A DNA stretch of 23,577 nucleotides from an uncultured Christensenella sp. (GCA_905195085.1 CAJJUK010000024.1:1-23577); one strand, 5' to 3'; positions 1 through 6,842 are shown, counted from the stretch's first letter. The notes: a model not told the origin generated them from the letters alone. Made by a program: numbers and translations.

Positions 1-379
1 GGAATTCTGAAACACGAACGTTGTTGAGTTTTCTTTGTTCTTCAATAAGATTAGAGAAAATTTCTCTCACTTGGAATGGATTTTTAACATTTCTTAAAAC
101 AAATCTAGGGTTGCTTTCATCGTTGCTCAACAAAATTACATTACCTGTATTGAAGATTTTTCCCGTGAGTGATTGATGAAGTGAAATGTCATAGATTCTG
201 TACAAGTTAATTTCGTTTACAGAAGAATACAAAAGCCCGATGTTTGAGAACACTTTAACCCATTGACCAGGTTTCCTTACAAGATAATATCTAGTGAAAG
301 ACAAAGGCATTCCGCACCATCTTTTTCTGTCATGCCAAATAAGTTCTGTTCCTTCGCCAAATTTTCTTTCTACGTTCAT
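1..379 (-). CDS. PH-like domain protein, 3' part cut by window edge
   Basis: The gene starts at 379 on the minus strand and runs off the left edge, so 126 residues are visible and the end is missing. A ribosome site (AAGGAGAA) lies just upstream. The protein opens MNVERKFGEG and alternates short beta-like stretches: a Trp-rich start (TELIWHDRKRW), LVRKPGQWVKVFSN, LYRIYDISLHQSL, GNVILLSNDE, then RFVLRNVKNPFQVREIF and a helix. This order, with a strand followed by a KNP..VRE.. helix near the end, resembles bacterial PH (bPH2/YdbS-like) domains, where the last helix is typically introduced by such a motif. No membrane segment is visible. Function is unknown; the PH-like call is from pattern recognition only. 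Confidence 0.6.
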   Translation of the reverse strand, partial: MNVERKFGEGTELIWHDRKRWCGMPLSFTRYYLVRKPGQWVKVFSNIGLLYSSVNEINLYRIYDISLHQSLTGKIFNTGNVILLSNDESNPRFVLRNVKNPFQVREIFSNLIEEQRKLNNVRVSEF

Positions 380-408
380 ATTTTTCTCCTTATAAGAATT
401 ATATCTTT

Positions 409-437
409 ATTTTACAATAAAAAAACGAAAAAGTAAA
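409..437 (-). promoter_or_regulatory. Promoter of the PH-like gene
   Basis: On the minus strand TTTACT (437-432) and TAAAAT (414-409) are separated by 17 bases, about 30 bases ahead of the start codon at 379. Spacing and sequence fit a housekeeping sigma-A promoter. Confidence 0.55.
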
Positions 438-467
438 CAATAATCATGAAATTTTCCGGTTTCAAAC

Positions 468-499
468 AAAAAAAGAAGTTCCTCAAAATGAAGAACTTC
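468..499 (-). terminator. Rho-independent terminator of the cysteine-rich gene
   Basis: GAAGTTC (475-481) pairs with GAACTTC (493-499) across an 11-base loop. Read on the minus strand the hairpin is followed by seven T (474-468). It begins 17 bases after the stop of the minus-strand gene at 516-731. Confidence 0.75.
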
Positions 500-515
500 C
501 TTAAAACTACGGCAA

Positions 516-731
516 TTATTTGCAGTTGTTGCAACCACCACAGTTTGAAAGCAAAATTAAGAACAAAAGAGTTCCGCAGTCAATGCAGATTTCTCCGCCT
601 TTCATTCCGCCAAAACCGCAACCACAGTTTTGTAAAAGCAAAAGTAAGAAGATAAGTGAACAGCAGTCCATTCCGCAACCGCCACAATCTCTGCCTACAT
701 CGCCACAATTAGAGCCTCCGAAAAAGTTCAT
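516..731 (-). CDS. Small Cys/Gly-rich protein (high-cysteine type, 71 aa)
   Basis: A 71-residue protein with an excellent ribosome site (AGGAGG, 7 bases before ATG) and its own terminator, so it is very likely expressed. It contains thirteen cysteines in clusters such as NCGDVGRDCGGCGMDCC, CGCG, CIDCG and CGGCNNC. Two short hydrophobic runs (LIFLLLLL and LLFLILL) are each bracketed by cysteines, giving a two-unit repeat of Cys cluster, hydrophobic core, Cys cluster. Small high-cysteine proteins of this look are common in Clostridia and are often labelled chorion-like high-cysteine proteins; some resemble spore-surface peptides. A role in the spore coat or as a disulphide- or metal-linked surface peptide is inference only. 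The plus-strand frames across it lack ribosome sites. Confidence 0.75.
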   Translation of the reverse strand: MNFFGGSNCGDVGRDCGGCGMDCCSLIFLLLLLQNCGCGFGGMKGGEICIDCGTLLFLILLSNCGGCNNCK

Positions 732-919
732 TTGTGCCTCCTATTAAATTTATCTTTATGTACGACTTTTATGTGCTTTAAGTTTTTGTTGCACATTACA
801 ATGTATTAAAATTCATTTAAAAATGTTAATTATATATTAAATTATTTATGCATATTTCTATAAAATTGGTTGAAACTAATTTTGGGAAATGGAAAAGATG
901 AAAATGTACATAAATTCGT

Positions 920-949
920 TTGACAATCTTTCTTGACCTATGCTAAAAT
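920..949 (+). promoter_or_regulatory. Extended -10 promoter of the first lipoprotein gene
   Basis: TTGACA (920-925) and TAAAAT (944-949) are 18 bases apart, and TG one base ahead of the -10 (TGCTAAAAT) makes it an extended -10. It sits 28 bases ahead of the start codon. The region 732-919 between this promoter and the divergent cysteine-rich gene is very AT-rich and shows no gene. Confidence 0.75.
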
Positions 950-977
950 CATATTGATTTCAATAAGGAGGGAAATA

Positions 978-1538
978 ATGAAAAGTTTAAGCATGAAAAA
1001 AGTAATGTCAATTTTGGCTTGCATGGTTATGGTTCTCGTGGGAGGCGTTCTTCTTGCTTCTTGTGGTGGAACAAAAACAAATGACAATGTTGTTGCAACA
1101 CCAACAGACAAGGTCGTTGATTTTGGTGGAAGAACAGATTGGAAAAATGCTGATGATTTAAAACTTACATATCTTGGAGACAACAACTATAAAGCTGAAG
1201 GTTCAGCAGCAATTATGTCAGCAGAACAAGGAGCCGCTTGGGGTTGTGACGAAGGTTCTATGTATGTTATTCTCAGCATCAAAATGGAAACTGGTGCAAC
1301 ATTAAAAACAGGTTGGAGAACTTCTGCCAATGAAGGATTTGGTGAAGGAGAAGGAAGCAACAAGGACTATTCTGGAACTGAAGGAGTGAAAGAATTTGTT
1401 TTGGGACTTTCTAATGGTTCAACACCAACTCACACAGAAAATCCAGTTTGGAGATGTGAAGTTACAAACCCAGTTGAAGAAGGAGAAACTCCAACAACAG
1501 TTGTTTTCACAATCGACTTTTCTGCACTTTATGAATAA
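978..1538 (+). CDS. Putative lipoprotein of unknown function (186 aa)
   Basis: The start at 978 is chosen because AAGGAGGG lies 8 bases upstream and because it gives a clean lipoprotein signal peptide; an in-frame ATG at 933 has no ribosome site and overlaps the promoter. The signal peptide has KK, a hydrophobic core with an internal Ala-Cys, and a lipobox Leu-Ala-Ser-Cys with Cys29 as the lipidated residue. After a short Thr/Asn-rich linker the mature part (about 44-186) is rich in Gly, Thr and predicted beta strands, with an acidic GEGEG stretch. No known domain is recognised. The signal peptide is nearly the same as in the next gene, suggesting a shared lipoprotein family leader. The product is expected to be anchored on the outer face of the cytoplasmic membrane. 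Confidence 0.85.
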   Translation: MKSLSMKKVMSILACMVMVLVGGVLLASCGGTKTNDNVVATPTDKVVDFGGRTDWKNADDLKLTYLGDNNYKAEGSAAIMSAEQGAAWGCDEGSMYVILSIKMETGATLKTGWRTSANEGFGEGEGSNKDYSGTEGVKEFVLGLSNGSTPTHTENPVWRCEVTNPVEEGETPTTVVFTIDFSALYE

Positions 1539-1549
1539 ACAAAAATTAC

Positions 1550-1579
1550 AAAAAGTATGTCAATCTGACATACTTTTTT
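1550..1579 (+). terminator. Rho-independent terminator after the first lipoprotein gene
   Basis: AAAGTATGTCA pairs with TGACATACTTT around a three-base ATC loop, followed by a T run. It starts about 12 bases after the stop codon at 1538 and separates the two lipoprotein genes into individual transcripts. Confidence 0.85.
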
Positions 1580-1581
1580 AT

Positions 1582-1610
1582 TTGTATTATTTGTACTTTT
1601 GTGTTATCAT
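1582..1610 (+). promoter_or_regulatory. Promoter of the second lipoprotein gene
   Basis: TTGTAT (1582-1587) and TATCAT (1605-1610) are separated by 17 bases, right behind the preceding terminator and 21 bases ahead of the start codon at 1632. Confidence 0.6.
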
Positions 1611-1631
1611 AAAAATATGGAGGAGAATAAG

Positions 1632-2918
1632 ATGAAAAAGATATTATCTATCATGGCTTGTTTTATGTTCGTGATGGTTGGCGGTTTTGTTTTGTCTGCT
1701 TGTGGAAACGGGGAAAATATCTCAAACAATGATTTTGTTGATTATATATCACAAGACAATGTGGTTTCCGAATTTTCTGGTTATGAATTAAGTGTTAAGG
1801 TTGGAAATTCAAAAATTAATGCAACAATCGCTTCTGAAGGCGATTCTCTCAACGCAAAAATTGAATATCCAAATGTTGCAGGCATTGTAAGTCCAGGAAC
1901 GGTTTATGTCAAAGACAACTTGGTTTATTTCACCACTGCGGAAAACAAATATTATATGGAATTGGATTCATACAACGAATCAATGCAAAATATCAATGAA
2001 CTTTTGATATACAAGGGTGATTTGACAGACGTCATAATTTCTTTTGTTGAAGAAACTACAGATGACAATTTGACGATTGTAAAGAAAACAAGTGGAAACA
2101 AGACCACTTTCAGTTTAAGTTCGACATTAACTGTGGAAGAAATTAAAACAACAAACACTTTTGAAGTTGTTTATGTTGACAATGTGTTGAACAGTCTTTC
2201 CACAAAGACAGTCACAAACAATGTGACAGTGACAGATATTTCTCTCAAAGCCTTTGCTGGCAACATCGAATTTCCTGATTTTTCTGATTATAAGAAATTT
2301 TCAATTAGCGAAGAAGTAGATTTGGACACTGTCTATGGATACATTAACTCTTTAAATTGTAATTGGGCATCATATGAAGTTGTAGATGCAATTTCTCAAA
2401 ATGTTTCCTATGATGCAAAAATTTCAATTGAAAATGGAAATCTCAGCGCAGAAATTATTGCTGAAGATGGCAAAAAAGTTTATGTGCAAGACGGAAAACT
2501 TTATTATGACAATGGATCAGAAAAATTTTGGACAACATTTGCTAGGCTTGACAGTGTGACTACTGATGACGAAACATTTGGAAGAGCATATGAACTTCTC
2601 GAAAGTGCAGTTGTTGTTGAAAATGATGTAAATTACATTTTCAATTCAGAGCAATTGCTTGGAGATCTTAAATATTTCGAAGAAGCAATTTCGTCAGGCA
2701 TGGTTCAAGCAGCATTTGATATGACTCAAGACGGAGATAAGACAACCTTTGTTGCGACTATGACGGCTACAGGAATGACAGCATCAAGAACTTTTGTGTT
2801 TGACAGTGAAAGGTTGTTGGAATATTCTGCTGAGACAAATGGACAAAGATCTTCTTATGTTTATTCAGTTTTCACAATTGAATTTCCAAATTTTGATGAT
2901 TTTGTTGAAGTTTTATAG
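1632..2918 (+). CDS. Lipoprotein with two tandem beta-rich repeats (428 aa)
   Basis: The start at 1632 has a GGAGGAG ribosome site; an earlier in-frame ATG at 1599 has none and lies within the promoter. Residues 1-23 form a lipoprotein signal peptide with lipobox Leu-Ser-Ala-Cys (Cys24). The mature protein appears to be two copies of one domain, about 34-222 and 227-425. Matching landmarks are YVKDNLVYF (92-100) against YVQDGKLYY (284-292), and IEFPDFSDY (212-220) against IEFPNFDDF (416-424), each roughly 190-205 residues apart. Alternating strands with short acidic turns recall LolA/LppX-like lipoprotein folds that bind hydrophobic ligands, but this is a guess from pattern. The protein should sit on the outside of the membrane. 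Function is unknown. Confidence 0.85.
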   Translation: MKKILSIMACFMFVMVGGFVLSACGNGENISNNDFVDYISQDNVVSEFSGYELSVKVGNSKINATIASEGDSLNAKIEYPNVAGIVSPGTVYVKDNLVYFTTAENKYYMELDSYNESMQNINELLIYKGDLTDVIISFVEETTDDNLTIVKKTSGNKTTFSLSSTLTVEEIKTTNTFEVVYVDNVLNSLSTKTVTNNVTVTDISLKAFAGNIEFPDFSDYKKFSISEEVDLDTVYGYINSLNCNWASYEVVDAISQNVSYDAKISIENGNLSAEIIAEDGKKVYVQDGKLYYDNGSEKFWTTFARLDSVTTDDETFGRAYELLESAVVVENDVNYIFNSEQLLGDLKYFEEAISSGMVQAAFDMTQDGDKTTFVATMTATGMTASRTFVFDSERLLEYSAETNGQRSSYVYSVFTIEFPNFDDFVEVL

Positions 2919-2942
2919 GATTTAAGTTTTATGATTTTTATG

Positions 2943-2972
2943 AAAAAAGAGCGTTTTCAAACGCTCTTTTTT
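2943..2972. terminator. Bidirectional terminator between convergent genes
   Basis: AAAAAAGAGCGTTT and AAACGCTCTTTTTT form a near-perfect hairpin with A runs on one side and T runs on the other, so it ends transcription from both directions. It lies 24 bases after the lipoprotein stop, and its minus-strand T tail touches the end of the dehydrogenase gene. Confidence 0.9.
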
Positions 2973-3762
2973 ATTTGTTTTTGTATTTTTTCTTGAATTT
3001 TTGTTGCCAGCCCCATATTGACATAACCAAACTGTGTGGGAAAAGTTTAACAAGTGGAAGTTGTGCTTTTGATTTGAAACCATACAAGACAACTTCTTTT
3101 CTTTTTGTTGCACCTTTCATTGCGCGTTTGATGACTTTCGCCGGATCATACATTGTTGCAAAGTGAGTTATCACTGCATCTTTTGCATTTGTTTTTGTTG
3201 CTCTGTCGAAGAACGCCGTTTTTGTCCAATAAGGGCAAAGGCAGGTGACACTTATTTTCTTTGATTTAAGTTCTCGATTTAATGCTCTGGCATAAGACAA
3301 AACATATGCTTTGCTTGCCCCATAAACCGCCATATAAGGTGTTGGCTGAAATGCTGCCATTGATGCAATTTCAACAATTCTTCCGCCTGCTTGCATAAAT
3401 GGAAGGGCAACAAGAGTCAGATGTGTCAATGCTTTGCAGTTCAAATCAATCATTCCAAGTTGGGCAGAGATGGAAATTTCGTCATATCTTCCAAACTTTG
3501 CATATCCACTTGCATTGATGAGCCACTCGACAACGACATTTTCAGTTTTCAAACTCTCTTCCAATGTTTTGAAACTCTCTTCTTTTGTCAAATCCAGATC
3601 AAAAAATTTGAAAGGTGTTTTGAGTTCTTCATGCATTTTTTCAACATCATCTGTTTTGAGAGCAACTCCCCAAATTTCATCAAGTCCAAGTTTGTCGATT
3701 TCAAAGCAAAAGCGTTTGCCCATTCCAGATGACGCACCTGTGACGATTGCAATTTTTTTCAT
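2971..3762 (-). CDS. Short-chain dehydrogenase/reductase (SDR, DltE-type, 263 aa)
   Basis: A classical short-chain NAD(P)-dependent oxidoreductase. The cofactor loop TGASSGMG is at 8-15, the NASG motif at 83-86, the catalytic Ser at 134 and the YxxxK pair at Tyr147/Lys151, so the active site is complete. Length matches classical SDRs with a short C-terminal extension. The tail (about 236-263) has a hydrophobic LVMSIWGW stretch followed by a run of Lys, which could associate with the membrane, as in SDRs that act on lipid-like substrates. The start at 3762 is preceded by TTGGAGG. An upstream in-frame ATG would add 51 residues with no ribosome site. The substrate cannot be told from sequence. 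It stands alone and converges on the lipoprotein gene. Confidence 0.9.
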   Translation of the reverse strand: MKKIAIVTGASSGMGKRFCFEIDKLGLDEIWGVALKTDDVEKMHEELKTPFKFFDLDLTKEESFKTLEESLKTENVVVEWLINASGYAKFGRYDEISISAQLGMIDLNCKALTHLTLVALPFMQAGGRIVEIASMAAFQPTPYMAVYGASKAYVLSYARALNRELKSKKISVTCLCPYWTKTAFFDRATKTNAKDAVITHFATMYDPAKVIKRAMKGATKRKEVVLYGFKSKAQLPLVKLFPHSLVMSIWGWQQKFKKKYKNK

Positions 3763-3814
3763 GTTTTCAACCTCCAATAATACTTTAAGTCTGTGAAATT
3801 TTCTTAACATAATC

Positions 3815-3844
3815 ATTTTATCACTTTTGCTTGATTTTAAGCAA
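3815..3844 (-). promoter_or_regulatory. Promoter of the SDR gene
   Basis: On the minus strand TTGCTT (3844-3839) and TAAAAT (3820-3815) are 18 bases apart, with TG one base ahead of the -10 (TGATAAAAT). It lies about 50 bases ahead of the start codon at 3762. Confidence 0.5.
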
Positions 3845-3882
3845 AGAAAAACACAGAAAATTCGGTTTATTTCTTTGGTTCG

Positions 3883-3912
3883 TTGACTTTTGAAAAATGT
3901 TTTTGCTATAAT
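3883..3912 (+). promoter_or_regulatory. Main promoter of the SPFH/ESCRT-like operon
   Basis: TTGACT (3883-3888) and a perfect TATAAT (3907-3912) are 18 bases apart, and TGC directly before the -10 makes it an extended -10. It should be a strong sigma-A promoter and is the only convincing one found ahead of the eight genes that run to 12721. Confidence 0.85.
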
Positions 3913-3953
3913 CAAAATGAATAATTCTATAATTTAGATTAAAAGGGGTTTGA

Positions 3954-4799
3954 ATGGAACAAAACATAATCACTTTCTCTGGAAACAATCAAAAGTTGTT
4001 TTCAAGACACGTAATTGAAAATTTGGACCCAAAACTGACGCTTATTGTGCCAGAAACACATAACGCAATTTTGATTAAAGATGGGCAAATGCTCCAAACC
4101 TTGTCATCGGGGAAATATCTGATTAGCAAATTTATAGACATGAAAACCGAACTTGATTCATCTTTGGAAATTTTGTTTATGTCAAAAACGGCAAAACTTA
4201 AACTTCTTTGGGGGACCTCGCAAAAGTTGTTGATGTATGACAATCTCTTGCAGGAAAATTACAGAGTTGGAATGAGTGGTGATTTTGAGGTTCAGATAGG
4301 CGACCCAAGAAAGTGCTATCTCTATCTTGTTGGTGCTGCAGAAGATTTGACTTCAGATGCTCTTCAAGAAAGGTTGATGTCCAATGTGGTGTCAGTTCTT
4401 GAAACTGTGGTTGTGGACTATGTTGAGACAAACAAGGTGCTCTTCAATCAGATTTCACTTTGCAAAAAGGAAATTTCGGCAAAAGTGCTCAGCAAACTGA
4501 GTCAAAAACTTATGAATGAATATGGCATTGCGGTTTTTTCTTTCAATATTGCAAACATTATTATTGAAAGTGAAGACTATGAAAAATTGGACAAAGCATA
4601 CAAACAAATCAAAAAGACAGACGATTTTGTTTGTAGACAATGTGGTGCGGTGTTGAAAGAAAATGACAAATTCTGTTCTGTGTGTGGCAAACGTGTTGAA
4701 ATGTCGAAAAAATGTCCAAAATGTTTTGCAGAAAATTCTGATGATGCAAAGTTTTGCTCGAATTGTGGAAGTAAACTTTCAAATGAGGAGGAAGTATGA
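3954..4799 (+). CDS. SPFH-like protein with two C-terminal zinc ribbons (281 aa)
   Basis: Residues 1-215 look like the SPFH (band 7/flotillin-type) fold in the soluble YdjI-like subgroup: early strands (ILIKDGQMLQTLSSGKYLI), an RVGMSGDFEVQIGDPRKC strand pair, and a long amphipathic helical part (139-190) ending in YGIAVFSFNI. Two treble-clef ribbons follow, C227-x2-C230 with C241-x2-C244, and C254-x2-C257 with C268-x2-C271. No membrane span is present, so membrane contact would be peripheral or through the next gene product. YdjI-type proteins in Bacillus are encoded near a PspA homologue, a member of the ESCRT-III superfamily, which fits the neighbours here. It is the first gene of the operon, with AAGGGG as ribosome site, and its TGA overlaps the next ATG (ATGA). 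Confidence 0.8.
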   Translation: MEQNIITFSGNNQKLFSRHVIENLDPKLTLIVPETHNAILIKDGQMLQTLSSGKYLISKFIDMKTELDSSLEILFMSKTAKLKLLWGTSQKLLMYDNLLQENYRVGMSGDFEVQIGDPRKCYLYLVGAAEDLTSDALQERLMSNVVSVLETVVVDYVETNKVLFNQISLCKKEISAKVLSKLSQKLMNEYGIAVFSFNIANIIIESEDYEKLDKAYKQIKKTDDFVCRQCGAVLKENDKFCSVCGKRVEMSKKCPKCFAENSDDAKFCSNCGSKLSNEEEV

Positions 4800-5200
4800 T
4801 AGCGTTTTATATTATAATCTTGTTGGCAGTCGTTGGCATTGCAGTGTTCTACATCTGCAAGGAATACGTCAAGAAACCGGAAAAAGACGAAGGCAGTCGT
4901 GGAATTGTCAGAAACAAAAAGAGCATTGAAAAAATGGTTGCAAATGTTGAAAGCATCATTGTTTATGCAAATGGAAATGATGAACTTTGCAATCGTCTTG
5001 TTGAAGTTAAGGACAACATCAGATTTTTCAATCCAACAACCAATTCAAAGGTTTTGCTTACAGACACTAAGATTGCAAACAAACTTGATGATTTGAAGAT
5101 TATGGTTGCGAAAGACAACACTCAAGAAACTTGTTTCAGGGTTCTTGAAGAAATTGAAGCATACATAGTTCAACGAAAGAAGGACGAAATTGAAGAATGA
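4796..5200 (+). CDS. Small single-pass membrane protein, helical cytoplasmic part (134 aa)
   Basis: It starts with an ATGA overlap on the SPFH-like gene and has an AGGAGG ribosome site inside that gene's last codons. Residues 2-20 form one strongly hydrophobic span, followed by Lys-rich positive residues, so the bulk (about 25-134) faces the cytoplasm. That part is predicted helical, with a segment SIEKMVANVESIIVYA and a second half reading KLDDLKIMVAKDNTQETC then a helix ending in acidic residues. No known domain is recognised. Tight coupling to the SPFH-like gene suggests it anchors that protein, or the whole complex, at the membrane (inference). Its own TGA again overlaps the next start. 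Confidence 0.75.
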   Translation: MIAFYIIILLAVVGIAVFYICKEYVKKPEKDEGSRGIVRNKKSIEKMVANVESIIVYANGNDELCNRLVEVKDNIRFFNPTTNSKVLLTDTKIANKLDDLKIMVAKDNTQETCFRVLEEIEAYIVQRKKDEIEE

Positions 5201-5556
5201 AAAGAACTTACCAAACCTCTGTTGATTTGCCAGAAAGCGAGCACAAAAAAACTTTGGACGAACTCAAACTTGGATATTTGAATTTGAGTGACGGAATGTT
5301 TGAGCAGGCGAAATTGAATTTCTTGTTGGCTTTGCAGTATGACAGCAAATGTGCCGATGCATATTGGGGACTGATGCTTTGCAAATTTCAGATAAAAAAC
5401 GAAGATGAACTGTATTCTGATCCTGTGACTTACAAAAGTGTTCTCTATCTTCCGGAGTGCGAAAAAGCTCTTGAGTTTGCAGAAGAGAATCAACGAAAAC
5501 AATTCAACAGTTTGCTGGAAAGAATTTATCAAGTCAATGAAGGCGACAATTATTGA
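5197..5556 (+). CDS. Small TPR-like protein (119 aa)
   Basis: The start ATG overlaps the preceding stop (ATGA). The segment from about 22 to 65 reads as one TPR helix pair (LKLGYLNLSDGMFEQAKLNFLL followed by ADAYWGLMLCKFQI), then a loop and KSVLYLPECEKALEFAEENQRKQFNSLLERI. The same order (helix pair with FEQAK or FDQAK, aromatic-Gly-Leu/Lys turn, long loop, 'ILED..' or 'LYLPEC' helix) occurs near the N-terminus of the large protein at 8912-12721, where it precedes the TIR-like region. This suggests the two share a module by descent. Such TPR units usually bind protein partners, so an adaptor role is likely. No catalytic residues are visible. Confidence 0.7.
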   Translation: MKRTYQTSVDLPESEHKKTLDELKLGYLNLSDGMFEQAKLNFLLALQYDSKCADAYWGLMLCKFQIKNEDELYSDPVTYKSVLYLPECEKALEFAEENQRKQFNSLLERIYQVNEGDNY

Positions 5557-5595
5557 TGGGAAAAATTAAAGTAATCAAACACAAAAGGAGCAATT

Positions 5596-6210
5596 ATGTG
5601 GTGGCCATTTAGAAGAAACAAATTTAAAAATCTCAACAGAGAGGACCTTGTCAACTCCATTTGCGAGCTTGAAAGGCAAGAAAGAACTGCGGAAGCGGAA
5701 GTTTATCAAAAGATCAAAGAAATTGACGCTTTGGTGGAGAAAGGAAAAAAGGAAAAGAACAAAGAGTTGCAACTTTTCTATGCAAAAAAAATCAGTCATT
5801 TGAATGAAGAGAAACAGACTTGCATGGAAAGAGGAATGTACCTTTTGTACAACATAAGGCTCATGAACAAACTTAAAGAAGCCTATGACAGCAACACCTT
5901 CTTCAAGACACAAACAAAAGTTCCTCTCAGCGAATTGTTGCAAGACCAAAAGAGATTAGCAAAGTTTTTGAATAAGGCTCTTGAAACGAGAATTTCTTCA
6001 GAAGATGTGCTTACGAGTGCGGACGAACTTTTCAACGAAGTGCAAGCGGCTTATGATGTCAGCCAGCCAATTTATGGAATTGGAAAGAGCGAAGAAGAAA
6101 TTTTGAGTATGTTTGAGAAAGAAAATCAATTGAACGATGAGCAAGAACTGATGGAAGAAAAGCAACCATCAGAGCCAATAAAAAAGAAAAAAATGAAAAT
6201 GGAGGAATAG
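5596..6210 (+). CDS. ESCRT-III-like helical protein 1 (204 aa, tentative)
   Basis: A highly charged all-helical protein with AAAGGAG as ribosome site. The N-terminus MWWPFRRNKF combines bulky aromatic and basic residues, like the short membrane-inserting tip of Snf7-type ESCRT-III proteins. A long helical hairpin follows, helix 1 at about 15-48 and helix 2 at about 52-100, joined by a Lys/Gly turn (EKGKKEKNK). A shorter helix covers 108-132, then an acidic, flexible tail (165-192) with a KKKKMKM end. Length, helix order and the basic-to-acidic polarity match ESCRT-III/PspA superfamily subunits. Sequence similarity in itself is weak, so the call rests on architecture and on the neighbouring second helical protein and Vps4-like ATPase. 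Alternative: an unrelated coiled coil. Confidence 0.5.
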   Translation: MWWPFRRNKFKNLNREDLVNSICELERQERTAEAEVYQKIKEIDALVEKGKKEKNKELQLFYAKKISHLNEEKQTCMERGMYLLYNIRLMNKLKEAYDSNTFFKTQTKVPLSELLQDQKRLAKFLNKALETRISSEDVLTSADELFNEVQAAYDVSQPIYGIGKSEEEILSMFEKENQLNDEQELMEEKQPSEPIKKKKMKMEE

Positions 6211-6214
6211 AAAA

Positions 6215-6820
6215 ATGGCTTTGTTTAAATCAAAACAACAAAAAGAAATCGAAAAGAAGATGCTTATCAAAAGGACAATCAATTCCATGAATAAGCAGAT
6301 CAACCGCTTGGAAGAACAAAAACAAGTGTTTATTGATGCTGCCAAGAGGGCAAAACTCAAGGGGCTTGATGCTCAATTTAATCTTGCATTGAGTGGATAC
6401 AAAATGACTCTTCAACAACAGAAGAGAGCACAAGAGATGCTTTTAAATTTTGAAATCACTGCTCAAATGAAAGATGTGACAATGATGACTTCAGAGTTTT
6501 TGCGTGGAATGAGTGACATAAGCAAGGAAATGACAAAACTTGCAGATGCAAAAGAATTTGCAAAGATTCAGGCTCAATTTGAAGAAGCTATGGCTGCGGT
6601 TGAGACTCAAACAGACCAAATGGACAACTTCATGGAAATGAGTCAAGAAACTTTCTACAATCAAGGACGTGACAAGAGTGGAAAGCAAATGTCTGATGAG
6701 GAATTTGAAAAGTTCATCATGGAACAGGCTTCTCAAGATGAATTGTCAAGTGAAAACATTGACAAAGAAATGGAAGAGGTAAGAAAGAAAATTGAAGCAG
6801 AAAGCGATAGCGAAAAATAA
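6215..6820 (+). CDS. ESCRT-III/Snf7-like helical protein 2 (201 aa)
   Basis: The GGAGG ribosome site overlaps the end of the previous gene. The protein starts with a basic patch (MALFKSKQQKEIEKK). A long first helix (about 8-47, including INRLEEQKQVFIDAAKRAK) turns at Lys-Gly (49-50) into a second long helix (51-100, ALSGYKMTLQQQKRAQEMLLNF), followed by a Met-rich segment (MKDVTMMTSEFLRGMSDISKEM) and more helices to 148. A disordered acidic linker leads to a last amphipathic helix (181-197, NIDKEMEEVRKKIEAE) placed where MIT-interacting motifs sit in ESCRT-III tails. All of this parallels CHMP/Snf7 proteins, which polymerise on membranes and are removed by Vps4. PspA/Vipp1 are the known bacterial relatives, but the Met-rich middle and MIM-like tail look closer to Snf7. 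Not proven by sequence alone. Confidence 0.6.
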   Translation: MALFKSKQQKEIEKKMLIKRTINSMNKQINRLEEQKQVFIDAAKRAKLKGLDAQFNLALSGYKMTLQQQKRAQEMLLNFEITAQMKDVTMMTSEFLRGMSDISKEMTKLADAKEFAKIQAQFEEAMAAVETQTDQMDNFMEMSQETFYNQGRDKSGKQMSDEEFEKFIMEQASQDELSSENIDKEMEEVRKKIEAESDSEK

Positions 6821-6842
6821 TGCTTTGGAGGGATTGTAGAGC

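Noticed and set aside
446..747. Two plus-strand frames opposite the Cys-rich gene
   Set aside because: They lack ribosome sites, overlap a minus-strand terminator and give low-complexity basic or Pro/Gln-rich proteins.
3391..3796. Plus-strand frames opposite the SDR gene
   Set aside because: Antisense shadows; the SDR frame has a full set of catalytic motifs.
3763..3915. Longer SDR start adding 51 residues
   Set aside because: No ribosome site, overlaps the SDR promoter, and the cofactor motif normally lies near the N-terminus as with the start at 3762.
5596..6820. Simple PspA homologues
   Set aside because: The proteins are shorter, with different N-termini and a Met-rich middle, and the company of a MIT-AAA ATPase fits Snf7-like better; PspA kinship within the superfamily remains possible.
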